Shown: positions 52,982 to 62,278, numbered from the stretch's first letter. The stretch is DNA of 64,000 nucleotides from Gemmatimonadota bacterium (GCA_029262115.1 JAJCZZ010000082.1:147634-211633), one strand, 5' to 3'. Program-made: numbers and translations. The notes: generated from the letters alone by a model not told the origin.

Positions 52982-53003
52982 TGGTTGCACGCCGATGCAA
53001 CCA
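52982..53003. promoter_or_regulatory. 8 bp-arm inverted repeat between divergent GTNG genes
   Basis: TGGTTGCA (52982-52989) and TGCAACCA (52996-53003) form a perfect inverted repeat with a 6-base spacer in the 164 bp gap between two divergent family members. It is an operator candidate for coordinated control; the binding protein is unknown. Confidence 0.55.
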
Positions 53004-53062
53004 ATGCCGGCCCGGGGTCACTCAGGACGGACAGAGCCCACCCTGGACGTAGAGGAGCGCCC

Positions 53063-53773
53063 ATGAGAACTCGGACCCGACTCGACCACGCGCAGAGGCG
53101 ATACTTCCTGCGCACGGTGGCGCCGGCGGTCGTCGCGTGCGGGGTCGCCGCGACCGGAGTCGGTGCGCAGAGCTCCGACGCGGGAGGCGAGGGTCTCCCG
53201 CCGATTCTGGACCGCACCGAAGAGGTCGCGCTGGCCCGGAGTGCGGCGCCCTCGGAGACTTCGTTCGAGGCCTCCGTCTTCGTCCTCGAACGGGGGATCG
53301 GCTTCGTTGAGGTGGTGAGCGGAACGAATGGCGTCACGTGCGTGGTGAACCGGTCGTGGCCGGAGGCGATCGAGCCGCACTGCTACGATCCCGAGGCGTC
53401 GAAGACCATATTCGCCGTCCACCGTGAAGAGGCTGCGCTTCGCGAGCGGGGTCGGTCACAGGCGGAGATCCGCGCGTCGGTCGCAGACGGCTATCGGACT
53501 GGACGGTTCCGCACCCCCACCCGGCCGGCGGTCACATGGATGATGTCCTCGGATCAGGTGCTCTTCAGCGATGAGGGCCGGCGGGTCGGCGCATGGAAGC
53601 CCCACCTCATGATCTACTTCCCCTATATGACGAGCGCCGACCTCGGGCTGGGGGATACGCCGTACGCCGACGGCCCGATGCTGTCGGACGAGGGACGTCC
53701 TTCGTCGAACATGATCATCGTCATGCCATCGTTCGTAGACGTGGTCCGTCGGGGCGTAACGACCGGTCGATGA
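53063..53773 (+). CDS. Secreted GTNG-Cys family protein, first gene of ECF module 2
   Basis: The 236-residue protein has a twin-arginine-like or Sec N-terminus (QRRYFLRTVAPAVVACGVAATGVGA). The motifs TEEVALARSAAP, EVVSGTNGVTCVVNRSW, PHCYDPEA, VTWMMSSDQ, HLMIYFPYM and SSNMIIVMPS align with the products at 40600 and 52251. ATG 53063 is preceded by GAGGAGCGCC. Its stop overlaps the sigma factor start (ATGA), so it is co-translated with the regulator. Confidence 0.82.
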   Translation: MRTRTRLDHAQRRYFLRTVAPAVVACGVAATGVGAQSSDAGGEGLPPILDRTEEVALARSAAPSETSFEASVFVLERGIGFVEVVSGTNGVTCVVNRSWPEAIEPHCYDPEASKTIFAVHREEAALRERGRSQAEIRASVADGYRTGRFRTPTRPAVTWMMSSDQVLFSDEGRRVGAWKPHLMIYFPYMTSADLGLGDTPYADGPMLSDEGRPSSNMIIVMPSFVDVVRRGVTTGR

Positions 53774-54321
53774 GTGATGGCGACGCCGAACACCAACTCG
53801 TCGTGCGGTTCATCGAGACGCGAGACGAGCGGACGTTCGCGACGCTGTACGAGAGGCATACGCCCAGGATGTGGGGTCTGGCGCTTCGGTTGACGGGAGG
53901 CGCGGAGGCCGAGGCGTCGGACATCGTGCAGGAGGCGTGGACCCGCGCCGTATCCAACCTGCATCGCTTTCGAGGTGAGGCGAAGCTGTCCTCGTGGCTC
54001 TGCGGAATCTGCACCAACGTGTGGCGAGAGCGCTTGCGGCGCCGGAAGCCTGAAACCGCCCTTGACGACCAAACCCTGGATCCGTGCTGTGGAGCGTCGG
54101 CAATGGGTGACATCATCGACGTTCGAGAAGCCCTGAACGCGCTGGCCCCGGGGTACCGCGCGGTCGTGGTCCTATACGCCATCTACGGATTCTCGCATGC
54201 CGAGATCGCCGACCTGTTGGGGATCTCCGTCGGCACATCGAAGAGCCAATTGTCGCGAGCCCGCAGCGCCCTGCGTGCCGCCACCGGGGCCCACGACCGA
54301 CCGGGTGCCCCCAAACCATGA
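53770..54321 (+). CDS. ECF sigma-70 factor 2
   Basis: The 183-residue sigma factor has region 2 (TFATLYERHTPRMWGLALRLTGGAEAEASDIVQEAWTRAVSNLHRFRGEAKLSSWLCGICTNVWRERLRRR) and region 4 (LNALAPGYRAVVVLYAIYGFSHAEIADLLGISVGTSKSQLSRARSALR). The linker contains an unusual CC pair (LDPCCGAS). The start overlaps the previous gene and the stop overlaps the next (ATGA both times), giving a three-gene coupled unit. Confidence 0.95.
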   Translation: MSDGDAEHQLVVRFIETRDERTFATLYERHTPRMWGLALRLTGGAEAEASDIVQEAWTRAVSNLHRFRGEAKLSSWLCGICTNVWRERLRRRKPETALDDQTLDPCCGASAMGDIIDVREALNALAPGYRAVVVLYAIYGFSHAEIADLLGISVGTSKSQLSRARSALRAATGAHDRPGAPKP

Positions 54322-54899
54322 CTCCGAGTCCAAGAATGAACATCGACGACATGCTGGAGAGTATTCGACCCGAGGTCGACCCGCCGGCCCGTCTCCGCAC
54401 GAAGACCTTCCGACGACTGCGTGGGGGAGGGTTCATCGGGCGTGCCCCGGACGGACCACCCTCCGCAAGCCGCCGCTCCGGTTCGACCGTCCACCGTTTG
54501 GCTATGGCGGCCGGCCTGGTCCTGGCGTTCGTCGGCGGGCGGGTCACCGCTCCTTCCGTCGACTGGTCGGACGCACTCGCAGGCACCTTTGCGATCCTCC
54601 TCTACAATCCAGCCAACTTCAACCCGACCAACGTTGGCCAGGACGTGCTCGTGCGGGCGTATGGTGACTGGATCCGTTCTGAGCGTGAGGAGGGACGCCT
54701 GCTCGTAGCGGAGCGGCTGGGCGTGGAATCGCGTTGGATCGGGCCGCCCATGCCGGGTGCCTCAGATCGGGCGGATGCCCCAAGTGGAATGTTCATCGTG
54801 CGTGCGCCCGATATCGATGCCGCGCGGGCCATTGCGGAAGCCAGTCCACACCGGCGTTTCGGCGGGAGTTCGCTCATCCGGCCGATCGCGTCGAACTGA
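54318..54899 (+). CDS. Anti-sigma-like membrane protein with YCII-like outer domain
   Basis: The 193-residue protein begins with a short cytosolic helical segment (DDMLESIRPEVDPPARLRTKTFRRLRGG). One TM follows (LAMAAGLVLAFVGGRVTA), then a C-terminal domain (TFAILLYNPANFNPTNVGQDVLVRAYGDWIRSEREEGRLLVAERLG...GMFIVRAPDIDAARAIAEASPHRRFGGSSLIRPI). That domain has the order and the ending (SPHxxFGGS, cf. SPHLKYGGS in 42501) of a YCII-like fold. Starts at 54318 (ATGA overlap) and 54336 are both possible. Anti-sigma action is inferred from position and topology. Confidence 0.82.
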   Translation: MTPSPRMNIDDMLESIRPEVDPPARLRTKTFRRLRGGGFIGRAPDGPPSASRRSGSTVHRLAMAAGLVLAFVGGRVTAPSVDWSDALAGTFAILLYNPANFNPTNVGQDVLVRAYGDWIRSEREEGRLLVAERLGVESRWIGPPMPGASDRADAPSGMFIVRAPDIDAARAIAEASPHRRFGGSSLIRPIASN

Positions 54900-55066
54900 G
54901 GGGGCGGGCGCCTCTTAACGTCGGAGCCGGTCGCGACGTCCTGGCTCACAGCGGCCCGGCCTTGTCGGACTGACCCGTGATCAGCGACGCCTGTCGTTCA
55001 TGCGAGCAGGCGGTCCTGCTCCGTCGACGCACGTGCGTGCGGGCGACGGTCTCTGACCTCCGGCCT

Positions 55067-56716
55067 TCACGCCCCATGCCACCCACGCGCCACGTCCTCG
55101 AGAAGCTGGTCGAGTCTATGACCGGAGAGGTACCTGCCGGCCACCATAACGCCTCTTGGACGCTTCATCGTCTCGAGCCCTTGGGTCGGGTCACCATCGA
55201 GCAGAATCAGATCGGCCCGCGCCCCCACGGTGACCGTTCCAAACGGCTCTGTTCCGGCCCGGTGCGCCGCGACGAACTCACCGGCGTTCCGCGTCCCCAC
55301 TTCGAGGGCTTCCGCGGGGCTCAGGCCGGCGCGGACCAACAGGCGCAGATCGTCATGAATCGAGTATCCGGCGAACATCCCGGGGATGATCGGGGAATCC
55401 GTCGCCAGCAGAAACGGGACGCCCCCCTCGTGGAATGCCGTGGTCATGTCCCCGAGAAAGCTCAGGATCGGCGCCACCGATCCGGTCCGGTTGGCATACA
55501 CCTGGGCGTGGAACGCCCGCCACGCGGTTGCCCGGTCGGGGCTCACGTAGCGACCGAGGTCTCCACCGAGCCATCCTTCCAGCGCGGCGGACGAACCCCA
55601 CTGCGCGTTCACCCGTTCAAAGGTCGACAGGTTCGGCATCACCCAGGTGTGCGCTTCCCGCAGGGCGGCTACGGCGGCCGGAATAAGACTCGGGTCGATC
55701 GTGGATCCGAAGTGGGTGTAGAACACCTCTTCCATATGCGCGATGGCCGAGACGCCGCCGTCCAGTATCCCCTGGAAGCCCGGCTCCCGCACCCCGTGCC
55801 CGATTACCGCCACGCCGAGCGCTTCGGCCTCATCCATGATCGCCTCGAACACCGGGGTCGTCAGGCTGTTGTAGACCTTCAGGAAATCGGCGCCCTCCGC
55901 CACCTGCGCACGCACTGCGGCGCGCGCCTCCTCTCGATTCGTGACGATCGTCGCGCGGCCGCGCGGTTGGGCGCCATCGAGAATCCGTCCCGTCGCGTAG
56001 ATCGTCGGACCGAGCAGCTCGCCTGCCGCGATCTGATCTCGCCAGGCCAGGACAGGCGCCCCTTGATGATTCCCCAGGCTGATGATCGTGGTGACCCCAT
56101 TCGCCAGATAGGTAAGGAAGTCGGTCTCTTCCTCCGGATGCGTGTGGGCGTCTGTGAGCCCCGGGACCAGATATCGACCGGCGCCGTCCACCCGGTGGGC
56201 GGCCCCCGGAATCGAGACGCTTCCGACTGGGCCTATGGCCGTGACGCGCCCGTCTTCGACCAGAACCGTTTGGCCCGGAGCGGGGCCACTCCCATCCATC
56301 GGCAGCACGGTGACGTCGACCAGCGCCACCGATCCCTGGAGATCTCGAACAACCCACAGTTGCTCGGAGCTCTCGAAGCCACCCGTCCGGACCACGACTC
56401 GAGTCGTTCCTTCCGTAACCGCGGTGACCAGTCCCGATTGGTTGACGGTGAGGACACCAGGATCGTCGGATGACCACTCCGGCTGGGCGCCCCCGCCTGG
56501 CACCGGCCTACCCACGGCGTCGATCAGTTCTGCGGAGAGCTGGAGCGTCGCTCCGACGTCGAAGAGAGCGCGGGTCGGAACGGAAAGGCGCACTGCGGCT
56601 GGCGATGGCTCCGGAGCCGTTATGACAACTTCGTCCCCACACCCCGCCAGGCCGAGAGTAGACAGGGCGACGCCGAGGGCGATCACGCCGCGTGGTCCAA
56701 CAGGTCTAGGCACCAT
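55067..56716 (-). CDS. Amidohydrolase lipoprotein with Big2-like domain
   Basis: The 549-residue protein has a lipobox (LGLAGC at residues 21-26). Residues about 38-120 form a bacterial Ig-like (Big2) domain (AQPEWSSDDPGVLTVNQSGLVTAVTEGTTRVVV). The rest is a metal-dependent amidohydrolase (LVPGLTDAHTHPEEE; VIGHGVREPGF; AIAHMEEV; LATDSP; GTRNAGEFV) of the imidazolonepropionase/prolidase-like type. The HxH, later His and Asp residues for a binuclear site are present. It is anchored outside the cytoplasm; the substrate is unknown. It is downstream of the two-component genes on the same strand. Confidence 0.9.
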   Translation of the reverse strand: MVPRPVGPRGVIALGVALSTLGLAGCGDEVVITAPEPSPAAVRLSVPTRALFDVGATLQLSAELIDAVGRPVPGGGAQPEWSSDDPGVLTVNQSGLVTAVTEGTTRVVVRTGGFESSEQLWVVRDLQGSVALVDVTVLPMDGSGPAPGQTVLVEDGRVTAIGPVGSVSIPGAAHRVDGAGRYLVPGLTDAHTHPEEETDFLTYLANGVTTIISLGNHQGAPVLAWRDQIAAGELLGPTIYATGRILDGAQPRGRATIVTNREEARAAVRAQVAEGADFLKVYNSLTTPVFEAIMDEAEALGVAVIGHGVREPGFQGILDGGVSAIAHMEEVFYTHFGSTIDPSLIPAAVAALREAHTWVMPNLSTFERVNAQWGSSAALEGWLGGDLGRYVSPDRATAWRAFHAQVYANRTGSVAPILSFLGDMTTAFHEGGVPFLLATDSPIIPGMFAGYSIHDDLRLLVRAGLSPAEALEVGTRNAGEFVAAHRAGTEPFGTVTVGARADLILLDGDPTQGLETMKRPRGVMVAGRYLSGHRLDQLLEDVARGWHGA

Positions 56717-56862
56717 GACTACATCTCCCGTAGAAAGCGCGCGCAGGCCACACGATGAGGCCCGTCCTACGGGTATTCGCCGACGATGCGGGTCGGTTTC
56801 CTGCTCGCCTACCTTCTTACATATCGTTTACAGAACCCTCGGGGGCGTCGGGATTCGAGTAC

Positions 56863-57549
56863 CTACGGAGGTCCGCTCAGTCGATAACCGACGCCGCGCA
56901 CCGTCGTGATCAGCCGCGGGTTGGCGGGCTCGACTTCGATCTTTCGCCGGAGTCCGCCGATGTGGACGTCGACCGTCCGCGTCAGAGAGGCCCGCGCGTA
57001 CCGCCATACGTCGGTGAGCAGGACTTCCCGAGATACCGCTCGGCCGCGGCGGCGCGTGAGCGCGAGAAGCAGATCGAACTCCCGCGGACGGAGATGCACT
57101 TCAGCGCCCTCCACCATAATCCGCCGCGCGCCCGGCCAAAGCTCAATCCGTCCGCCATCGAGACGGATGACGTTCTCAGGGCGCGGCGGCACCCTGCGCA
57201 GGAGAGACTCGATCCGTGCCAGGAGCACCAGAATGCTGAAAGGCTTGGTAACGTAATCATCGGCGCCGAGCCGGAAGCTGCGGAGCTTGCTTGTTTCGTG
57301 GCCAAGCGCGGAGAGGATCAAGACCGGACCGTCGTAGCCCTGGCGGCGCACGGTACGCAGCACGTGGTCGCCGGGGCGGTCCGGAAGCATGAGGTCGAGG
57401 AGGATCAGGTCGGGGTGGGCTCCTCGTACCGCTGCCTCCGCTGCGCGTGCCGTGCCAGCGACGAGCGACTCGTGCCCACGAGCCTCGAGATGTTCCGCGA
57501 GCGCGAGGGCCAGGTCTCGCTGATCTTCGACCACGAGAACCCTGGCCAA
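56863..57549 (-). CDS. OmpR-family response regulator
   Basis: The 228-residue protein has a receiver domain (VLVVEDQRDLALALAEHL; LILLDLMLPDRPGD with the phospho-acceptor; DYVTKPFS) and a winged-helix Trans_reg_C domain (VHLRPREFDLLLALTRRRGRAVSREVLLTDVW; RTVDVHIGGLRRKIEVEPANPRLITTVRGVGYRL). ATG 57549 immediately follows the kinase stop at 57550. It is expected to be phosphorylated by that kinase. Confidence 0.95.
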   Translation of the reverse strand: MARVLVVEDQRDLALALAEHLEARGHESLVAGTARAAEAAVRGAHPDLILLDLMLPDRPGDHVLRTVRRQGYDGPVLILSALGHETSKLRSFRLGADDYVTKPFSILVLLARIESLLRRVPPRPENVIRLDGGRIELWPGARRIMVEGAEVHLRPREFDLLLALTRRRGRAVSREVLLTDVWRYARASLTRTVDVHIGGLRRKIEVEPANPRLITTVRGVGYRLSGPP

Positions 57550-59310
57550 CTACACCTCCATGGGTGGCGGCGCGACGGCCCTGCTGCGCTCGACCGCCTC
57601 CACTCCGATCCAGAATCCCACGACGGCGCCACCCCGTGGGCCCTCTGCGACGAACACGTCGCCGCCATGAAGTCGAGCGGCCTGTAGCACGAGCGCCAAG
57701 CCGATGCCGCTCCCCGATCCGGCGTGCGCGTTGGTACCACGGACGAACGGTTCCCAGACTGCCCGACGCTCGTCCAGGGGAATGCCGTTGCCCTCGTCCT
57801 CGACCTCGATCCTCATGGGCTCGTCGCTGATCCGCACCCTGACCGTCTGGGAGTCAGGCCCGAATCGAACCGCATTGTCGATCAAGTTGCGAATCGCGGA
57901 CCGGATCGTGGGTCCATCGACGCAGACGAGCGCAACCGAGTCGTCGCCGTCCACCGTCTCGATCCGCACGTCACGGTGCGCCCACGTCGCCCGTTGCTCT
58001 CGCACGACCTCGGACGTCAAGAGCGTCAGGTCCAGAGGAGTTGGGTCGAAGCCGACTTCGGGGCGCTGGCTACGGACGAACGCGAGCGAGCTCTCCACCA
58101 GGTGGGAAAGTCGGCGGGCCTCCCGGGCGATGACGCTCGCTGCGCGCGACCGTGTCTCCTCGGGCGGCTCCGCCATCTGCAACGTTTCCGCGTAGAGAAG
58201 GATCTGCGAGAGGGGGGTCCGGAACTCGTGGCTGACCGACGCCACGAACTCTTCACGCATCCGAAGCAGTCGGCGCCCTCGAGCCAGAAGCAGTAGCGCG
58301 ACCACCGAGAGCCCGACTGCGGTCAGCAGCGTGGCGCTTACCAACGGAACGGGAGACCTCGGTAGCCCACCGGGAATCATCTGGGCCAGGAGCGACCGCG
58401 ACAGGGAGGCGGTCGCGAGGAAGTCTTCCGACCCGGGCACGCCGGAGTCCCAGTACCCGGGCCCCCACACCGGGAGGTGGTACTCAGGCCCCATCGCGCC
58501 CGATCTGGTCTGATACACCACTCTCCCCGCTGGGTCGGCGACCGTGAGGCCGAACTTCTCGGTGGGTGCGTCGGCGTCGGGAAGAAACCCCTCCGCGATC
58601 TCCTCATGTGCGGGCCGTACCAGCGCGTCGCCCACGCTGTCCACGTCGACATCGACGCCCACGACCAAGGTCTCATCTCCGAACCGCAGCACGACCAGAA
58701 AGGCGAGCCACGGGGCCGGTGGTCCGGTGCCCGCGGCGCTCAGCACGCGTACCGCCCCGCCCGCCGGCGGAGGGGGAAAGTCGAGAGACCCGAGCCGTGC
58801 GATCGCAACGTCCGCAGGGAGCGGCACGCGACCCGACGTACTCACCTCGCCACTCGCGACCTCATAGACGAACGCGCCCAGGACGGGTAGGGTCGGTCCG
58901 CACGCGCACGCGGCGACGGAGTCCAGGGCCGAGAGAATTCCGGTCACGAGCCGTTGCGTCTCGAGGGGCGCCGTCGGCGAGATGAACTCTCGACGAGCGA
59001 CCTCGTTGACCGCGTATCCGAGCCCCGCCGCGGCGGCCCGACGGGTACGAGCAGCCAGGACATCGAACACGTCTCGCAGCATCACGCCCGTCACGTCGAC
59101 CGACGCACTCTCCACCGCCAGGCGGTGCTGTCGCACGCTCCTGACATGCACCCAGGCCAGCGCCACGGTGGCCACCAAGGGAAGCAGGAGTAAAAGCTCG
59201 GGGAGCCGCTGGCTCCCACCTTGCCGAATCTGTCTCAGCTCTTCGCCTCCGGACTCATGTGCGGTTGCCCCGGCCAGGGATGGAGCGGCCTGTGACGTGG
59301 GGCTACCCAT
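57550..59310 (-). CDS. Sensor histidine kinase
   Basis: The 586-residue protein has TM1 (PELLLLLPLVATVALAWVHV) and a ~270-residue extracytoplasmic sensor domain with no family I recognise. TM2 is VSATLLTAVGLSVVALLLLA, with no clear HAMP. Then come HisKA (FVASVSHEFRTPLSQILLYAETL, His phosphorylated) and HATPase (IRNLIDNAVRFG; VEDEGNGIPLDE; GSGIGLALVLQAA). ATG 59310 is preferred because a perfect 15 bp palindrome lies 19-33 bases upstream; a start at 59370 would put it inside the gene. Confidence 0.93.
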   Translation of the reverse strand: MGSPTSQAAPSLAGATAHESGGEELRQIRQGGSQRLPELLLLLPLVATVALAWVHVRSVRQHRLAVESASVDVTGVMLRDVFDVLAARTRRAAAAGLGYAVNEVARREFISPTAPLETQRLVTGILSALDSVAACACGPTLPVLGAFVYEVASGEVSTSGRVPLPADVAIARLGSLDFPPPPAGGAVRVLSAAGTGPPAPWLAFLVVLRFGDETLVVGVDVDVDSVGDALVRPAHEEIAEGFLPDADAPTEKFGLTVADPAGRVVYQTRSGAMGPEYHLPVWGPGYWDSGVPGSEDFLATASLSRSLLAQMIPGGLPRSPVPLVSATLLTAVGLSVVALLLLARGRRLLRMREEFVASVSHEFRTPLSQILLYAETLQMAEPPEETRSRAASVIAREARRLSHLVESSLAFVRSQRPEVGFDPTPLDLTLLTSEVVREQRATWAHRDVRIETVDGDDSVALVCVDGPTIRSAIRNLIDNAVRFGPDSQTVRVRISDEPMRIEVEDEGNGIPLDERRAVWEPFVRGTNAHAGSGSGIGLALVLQAARLHGGDVFVAEGPRGGAVVGFWIGVEAVERSRAVAPPPMEV

Positions 59311-59328
59311 TGTACGATGGATCCCACA

Positions 59329-59343
59329 CTGAGGTGACCTCAG
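59329..59343. promoter_or_regulatory. Perfect palindrome at two-component promoter
   Basis: CTGAGGTGACCTCAG is a 7-1-7 perfect inverted repeat between the kinase start and the divergent small secreted-protein gene at 59441. It is an operator candidate for either direction. OmpR-type regulators usually prefer direct repeats, so another regulator is possible. Confidence 0.5.
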
Positions 59344-59440
59344 GCCGACCAATGCGCCTTTTGACGCCAAGGCCGATCAGGGCGTCGATGACCTGGCCAC
59401 CCGTGTGCCGACAACCGACTGCAGAATCGAGGAAACACGC

Positions 59441-59896
59441 TTGAAGACCCGTCTTGCCACACCGACCTTCCTCCTTTTCGCCTCCGCCGTACTCGCGAGC
59501 CCGGTCCAGGCGCAAGACGCCTCAGGGGAATGGGAAGTGAAGTGGGAGAATGAAACCCCGCGCGGAGTGGTGGCGCGAACGATGTTGGTCACGCTCGAGC
59601 AGTCCGGCGCGACGCTCACGGGTTCGGCACAGCCGCAGGCGCGTTCCGGCCGCGGGCAAGCGGAGCGGGGCGGTGATCGGCCCGGCAACCGGGAGGGCGG
59701 CCCGCCCCCGATCGAGGTGGCCGACGGTACGGTCGAAGGCGGTCGCGTGACGTTTTCTCTATCCCTCGGGAGGGGAGACCGTACGATGACCCAGACCTTC
59801 ACCGGTCGTCTGGACGGGAATCGAATCACCGGAACGATCTCCACCCCGCGGGGCGATGTACCCTTCACCGCCGAACGCAAATCGAGGGAGAGCTGA
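59441..59896 (+). CDS. Small secreted protein of unknown function
   Basis: The 151-residue protein has a signal peptide (LATPTFLLFASAVLASPVQA). A small beta-barrel-like domain follows (GEWEVKWENETPRGVVARTMLVTLEQSGATLTGSAQ ... TQTFTGRLDGNRITGTISTPRGDVPFTAER), interrupted by an Arg/Gly/Pro-rich loop (RSGRGQAERGGDRPGNREGG). Such GxWxxxx...LxGxxxG patterns occur in lipocalin-like domains. TTG 59441 has GAGGAAA 6-7 bases upstream; a GTG at 59405 is the alternative. Confidence 0.7.
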   Translation: MKTRLATPTFLLFASAVLASPVQAQDASGEWEVKWENETPRGVVARTMLVTLEQSGATLTGSAQPQARSGRGQAERGGDRPGNREGGPPPIEVADGTVEGGRVTFSLSLGRGDRTMTQTFTGRLDGNRITGTISTPRGDVPFTAERKSRES

Positions 59897-59977
59897 TCGG
59901 CCCGTAGTGGACCGAGGCATGGGTGAGGGGACAGATTCCAGGGTCTCCTCGCCTCTGCCCCACGTTCGGATACGCCC

Positions 59978-62278
59978 ATGCTCGTCCGCTCTGCAGTTGT
60001 CGCGCTCCTCCTCTCGACCCCTCTCCACGCCCAGGAGCAACTCAGCGCCGCGGACTACGCGCGCGCCGAGCGCCGCCTTTCGGATAGCTCCTCCCCCTTG
60101 GTCCTGGGCGCCACGGTCCGGCCGCAGTGGCTCGACGACGGTCATTTCTGGTACGTCAACGACTTCTCGGAAGGCAAGGAGGTCATGGTCGTCGACCCTC
60201 GCGCCCGCACGAAGAACCGAGCATTCGACCACCAGCGGCTGGCGGGGGCGCTCGGCACGGCCAGCGGGCGCACGACGCAGCCGTTCGACCTCCCGCTCGC
60301 CGGCGCCGACTACGACGGTTTGACGTTGACCCTCGAAGTCGAGGAGCGCAGGTTCGCTTGTGACACCTCCACGTACCGTTGCCGCGTGGCTCCTCTAGGC
60401 GATGGCACTCCGCTGGATCCCCGCCGGGAAGTCGCCTCGCCCGATAGCACGATGGCCGTGTTCATCCGTGGACACGACCTCTGGGTCCGCGAACTGCGCA
60501 CGGGCGAGGAGACCCGCTTGACGACCGACGGCATCGACGATTTCGGATACGGCACCAACAACGCGGGATGGGTGCGTCGGGACCGGCCCGTCGTGCGGTG
60601 GTCGCCCGATTCGAGAAAGATCGCAACGTTCCAGCACGACAGCCGGGGCGTCGGCAAGATGCATTTGGTACGGACGGGTGTCGGCCATCAGGAGCTGGAT
60701 TCCTGGCGCTATCCCCTTCCCGAAGACACGGTGATCTTCCGCATCAGCCGCGTCATCATCGACCTCGATCGACAGGCAGGGAGCAAAGTGGTGCGGCTTG
60801 ACATGCCGCCGGACCAGCACCGCTCGACGTGCAGCGATCACATCGAATGCGGAGGCACGTTCGGCGACGTCGAATGGAGCCACGACAGCCGGCGCCTCGC
60901 GTTCGTCTCGAGCAGCCGCGATCACAAACGGGCCACGCTCCGGATGGCGGACGCACGCTCCGGCGAGGTCCGGGACGTCCTGGAAGAGGTCGAGGAGACC
61001 TTCTACGAGTCCGGCTACAACGGCCCCAACTGGCGCTTCCTGTCCGAGTCGGATGAGATCATCTGGTACAGCCAGCGAGACGACTGGGGGCACCTCTACC
61101 TCTACGACCTCCAGGGCCGCATGAAGCGGCAGATCACGTCGGGGAGTTGGAACGTGCTCGGGATCGAGCGTCTGGACGAGGACGCACGCTCACTTCTGGT
61201 TCTGGGCAACGAACGCGAAGCCGGCGATCCCTACTTCCGGTACCTCTATCGGGTCGGGATGGACGACGGCGATGTGCGGCTCCTCACCCCGGACAGCGCG
61301 GACCACACCATGTCGCTATCGCCTGACGGAGATTACTTCGTCGATCAGTGGTCGACTCCGGTCATTCCTCCTGTCACGGCCGTCCGCAACATGGATGGTG
61401 CCGAAGTGATGCGAGTGGAGGAGGCGGACGCGTCCCGGCTGGTCGCCAGCGGATGGACTCCGCCGATACCCTTCACCGTGAAGGCTCGCGACGGCGTCAC
61501 GGACCTGTACGGCATCATGTTCACCCCGCCCGGGATGGACCCCGACGAAAAGTATCCCGTCATCAACTACCTCTACCCGGGTCCTCAGAGCGGGAGTGTG
61601 GGTAGCCGCAGCTTTCGGGCGGCGCACCGTGACTTCCAGTCGCTGGCCGAGCTCGGCTTCGTCGTCATCGAGCTGGACGCGATGGGCACGCCGATGCGCT
61701 CGAAGACGTTCCACGAGGCATACTACGGCGACATGGGCGACAACGGACTACCCGACCAGGTCGGTGGCATCCGTCAGTTGGCTGAGCGCCACGACTTCAT
61801 CGACCTCGACCGGGTGGGCATCTACGGACACTCAGGCGGGGGCTTCGCCTCGACCGCGGGCATCTTGACGTATCCCGACTTCTACAAGGTCGCGGTCTCG
61901 CAGGCGGGCAATCATGACCAGCGCAACTATGAGGACGACTGGGGCGAGAAGTGGCAGGGACTTCTGGAGGAGTACCCGGACGGCACGACCAACTACGACA
62001 ACCAGGCCAACCAACTGAAGGCGGGCAACCTGAAGGGAAAGCTACTGCTCGCCCACGGCACGATTGACGACAATGTACCGCCGTCCAACACCATGCTGAT
62101 GGTGGATGCGCTCATCGCGGCCAACAAGGACTTCGACCTGCTGCTGCTGCCCAATCGGCGTCATGGTTTCGGGAACGAACCGTATATGATGCGCAGACGG
62201 TGGGACTACTTCGTTCGGCACCTGCTGGGGGCTGAGCCGCCGGTTGGGTATGAAATCGGCAGGCGGCCAATTTCGTAG
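59978..62278 (+). CDS. Secreted S9-family prolyl oligopeptidase (DPP-IV-like)
   Basis: The 766-residue protein has a signal peptide (VRSAVVALLLSTPLHA). An N-terminal eight-bladed DPP-IV propeller follows (SPDSTMAVFIRGHDLWVRELRTGEETRLTTDG; VEWSHDSRRLAFVSSSRDHKRATL). The C-terminal alpha/beta hydrolase has the nucleophile in GIYGHSGGGFAS, Asp in GTIDDNVPPSNTMLM and His in PNRRHGFG. It cleaves peptides, typically after proline. ATG 59978 starts the signal peptide. Confidence 0.95.
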   Translation: MLVRSAVVALLLSTPLHAQEQLSAADYARAERRLSDSSSPLVLGATVRPQWLDDGHFWYVNDFSEGKEVMVVDPRARTKNRAFDHQRLAGALGTASGRTTQPFDLPLAGADYDGLTLTLEVEERRFACDTSTYRCRVAPLGDGTPLDPRREVASPDSTMAVFIRGHDLWVRELRTGEETRLTTDGIDDFGYGTNNAGWVRRDRPVVRWSPDSRKIATFQHDSRGVGKMHLVRTGVGHQELDSWRYPLPEDTVIFRISRVIIDLDRQAGSKVVRLDMPPDQHRSTCSDHIECGGTFGDVEWSHDSRRLAFVSSSRDHKRATLRMADARSGEVRDVLEEVEETFYESGYNGPNWRFLSESDEIIWYSQRDDWGHLYLYDLQGRMKRQITSGSWNVLGIERLDEDARSLLVLGNEREAGDPYFRYLYRVGMDDGDVRLLTPDSADHTMSLSPDGDYFVDQWSTPVIPPVTAVRNMDGAEVMRVEEADASRLVASGWTPPIPFTVKARDGVTDLYGIMFTPPGMDPDEKYPVINYLYPGPQSGSVGSRSFRAAHRDFQSLAELGFVVIELDAMGTPMRSKTFHEAYYGDMGDNGLPDQVGGIRQLAERHDFIDLDRVGIYGHSGGGFASTAGILTYPDFYKVAVSQAGNHDQRNYEDDWGEKWQGLLEEYPDGTTNYDNQANQLKAGNLKGKLLLAHGTIDDNVPPSNTMLMVDALIAANKDFDLLLLPNRRHGFGNEPYMMRRRWDYFVRHLLGAEPPVGYEIGRRPIS

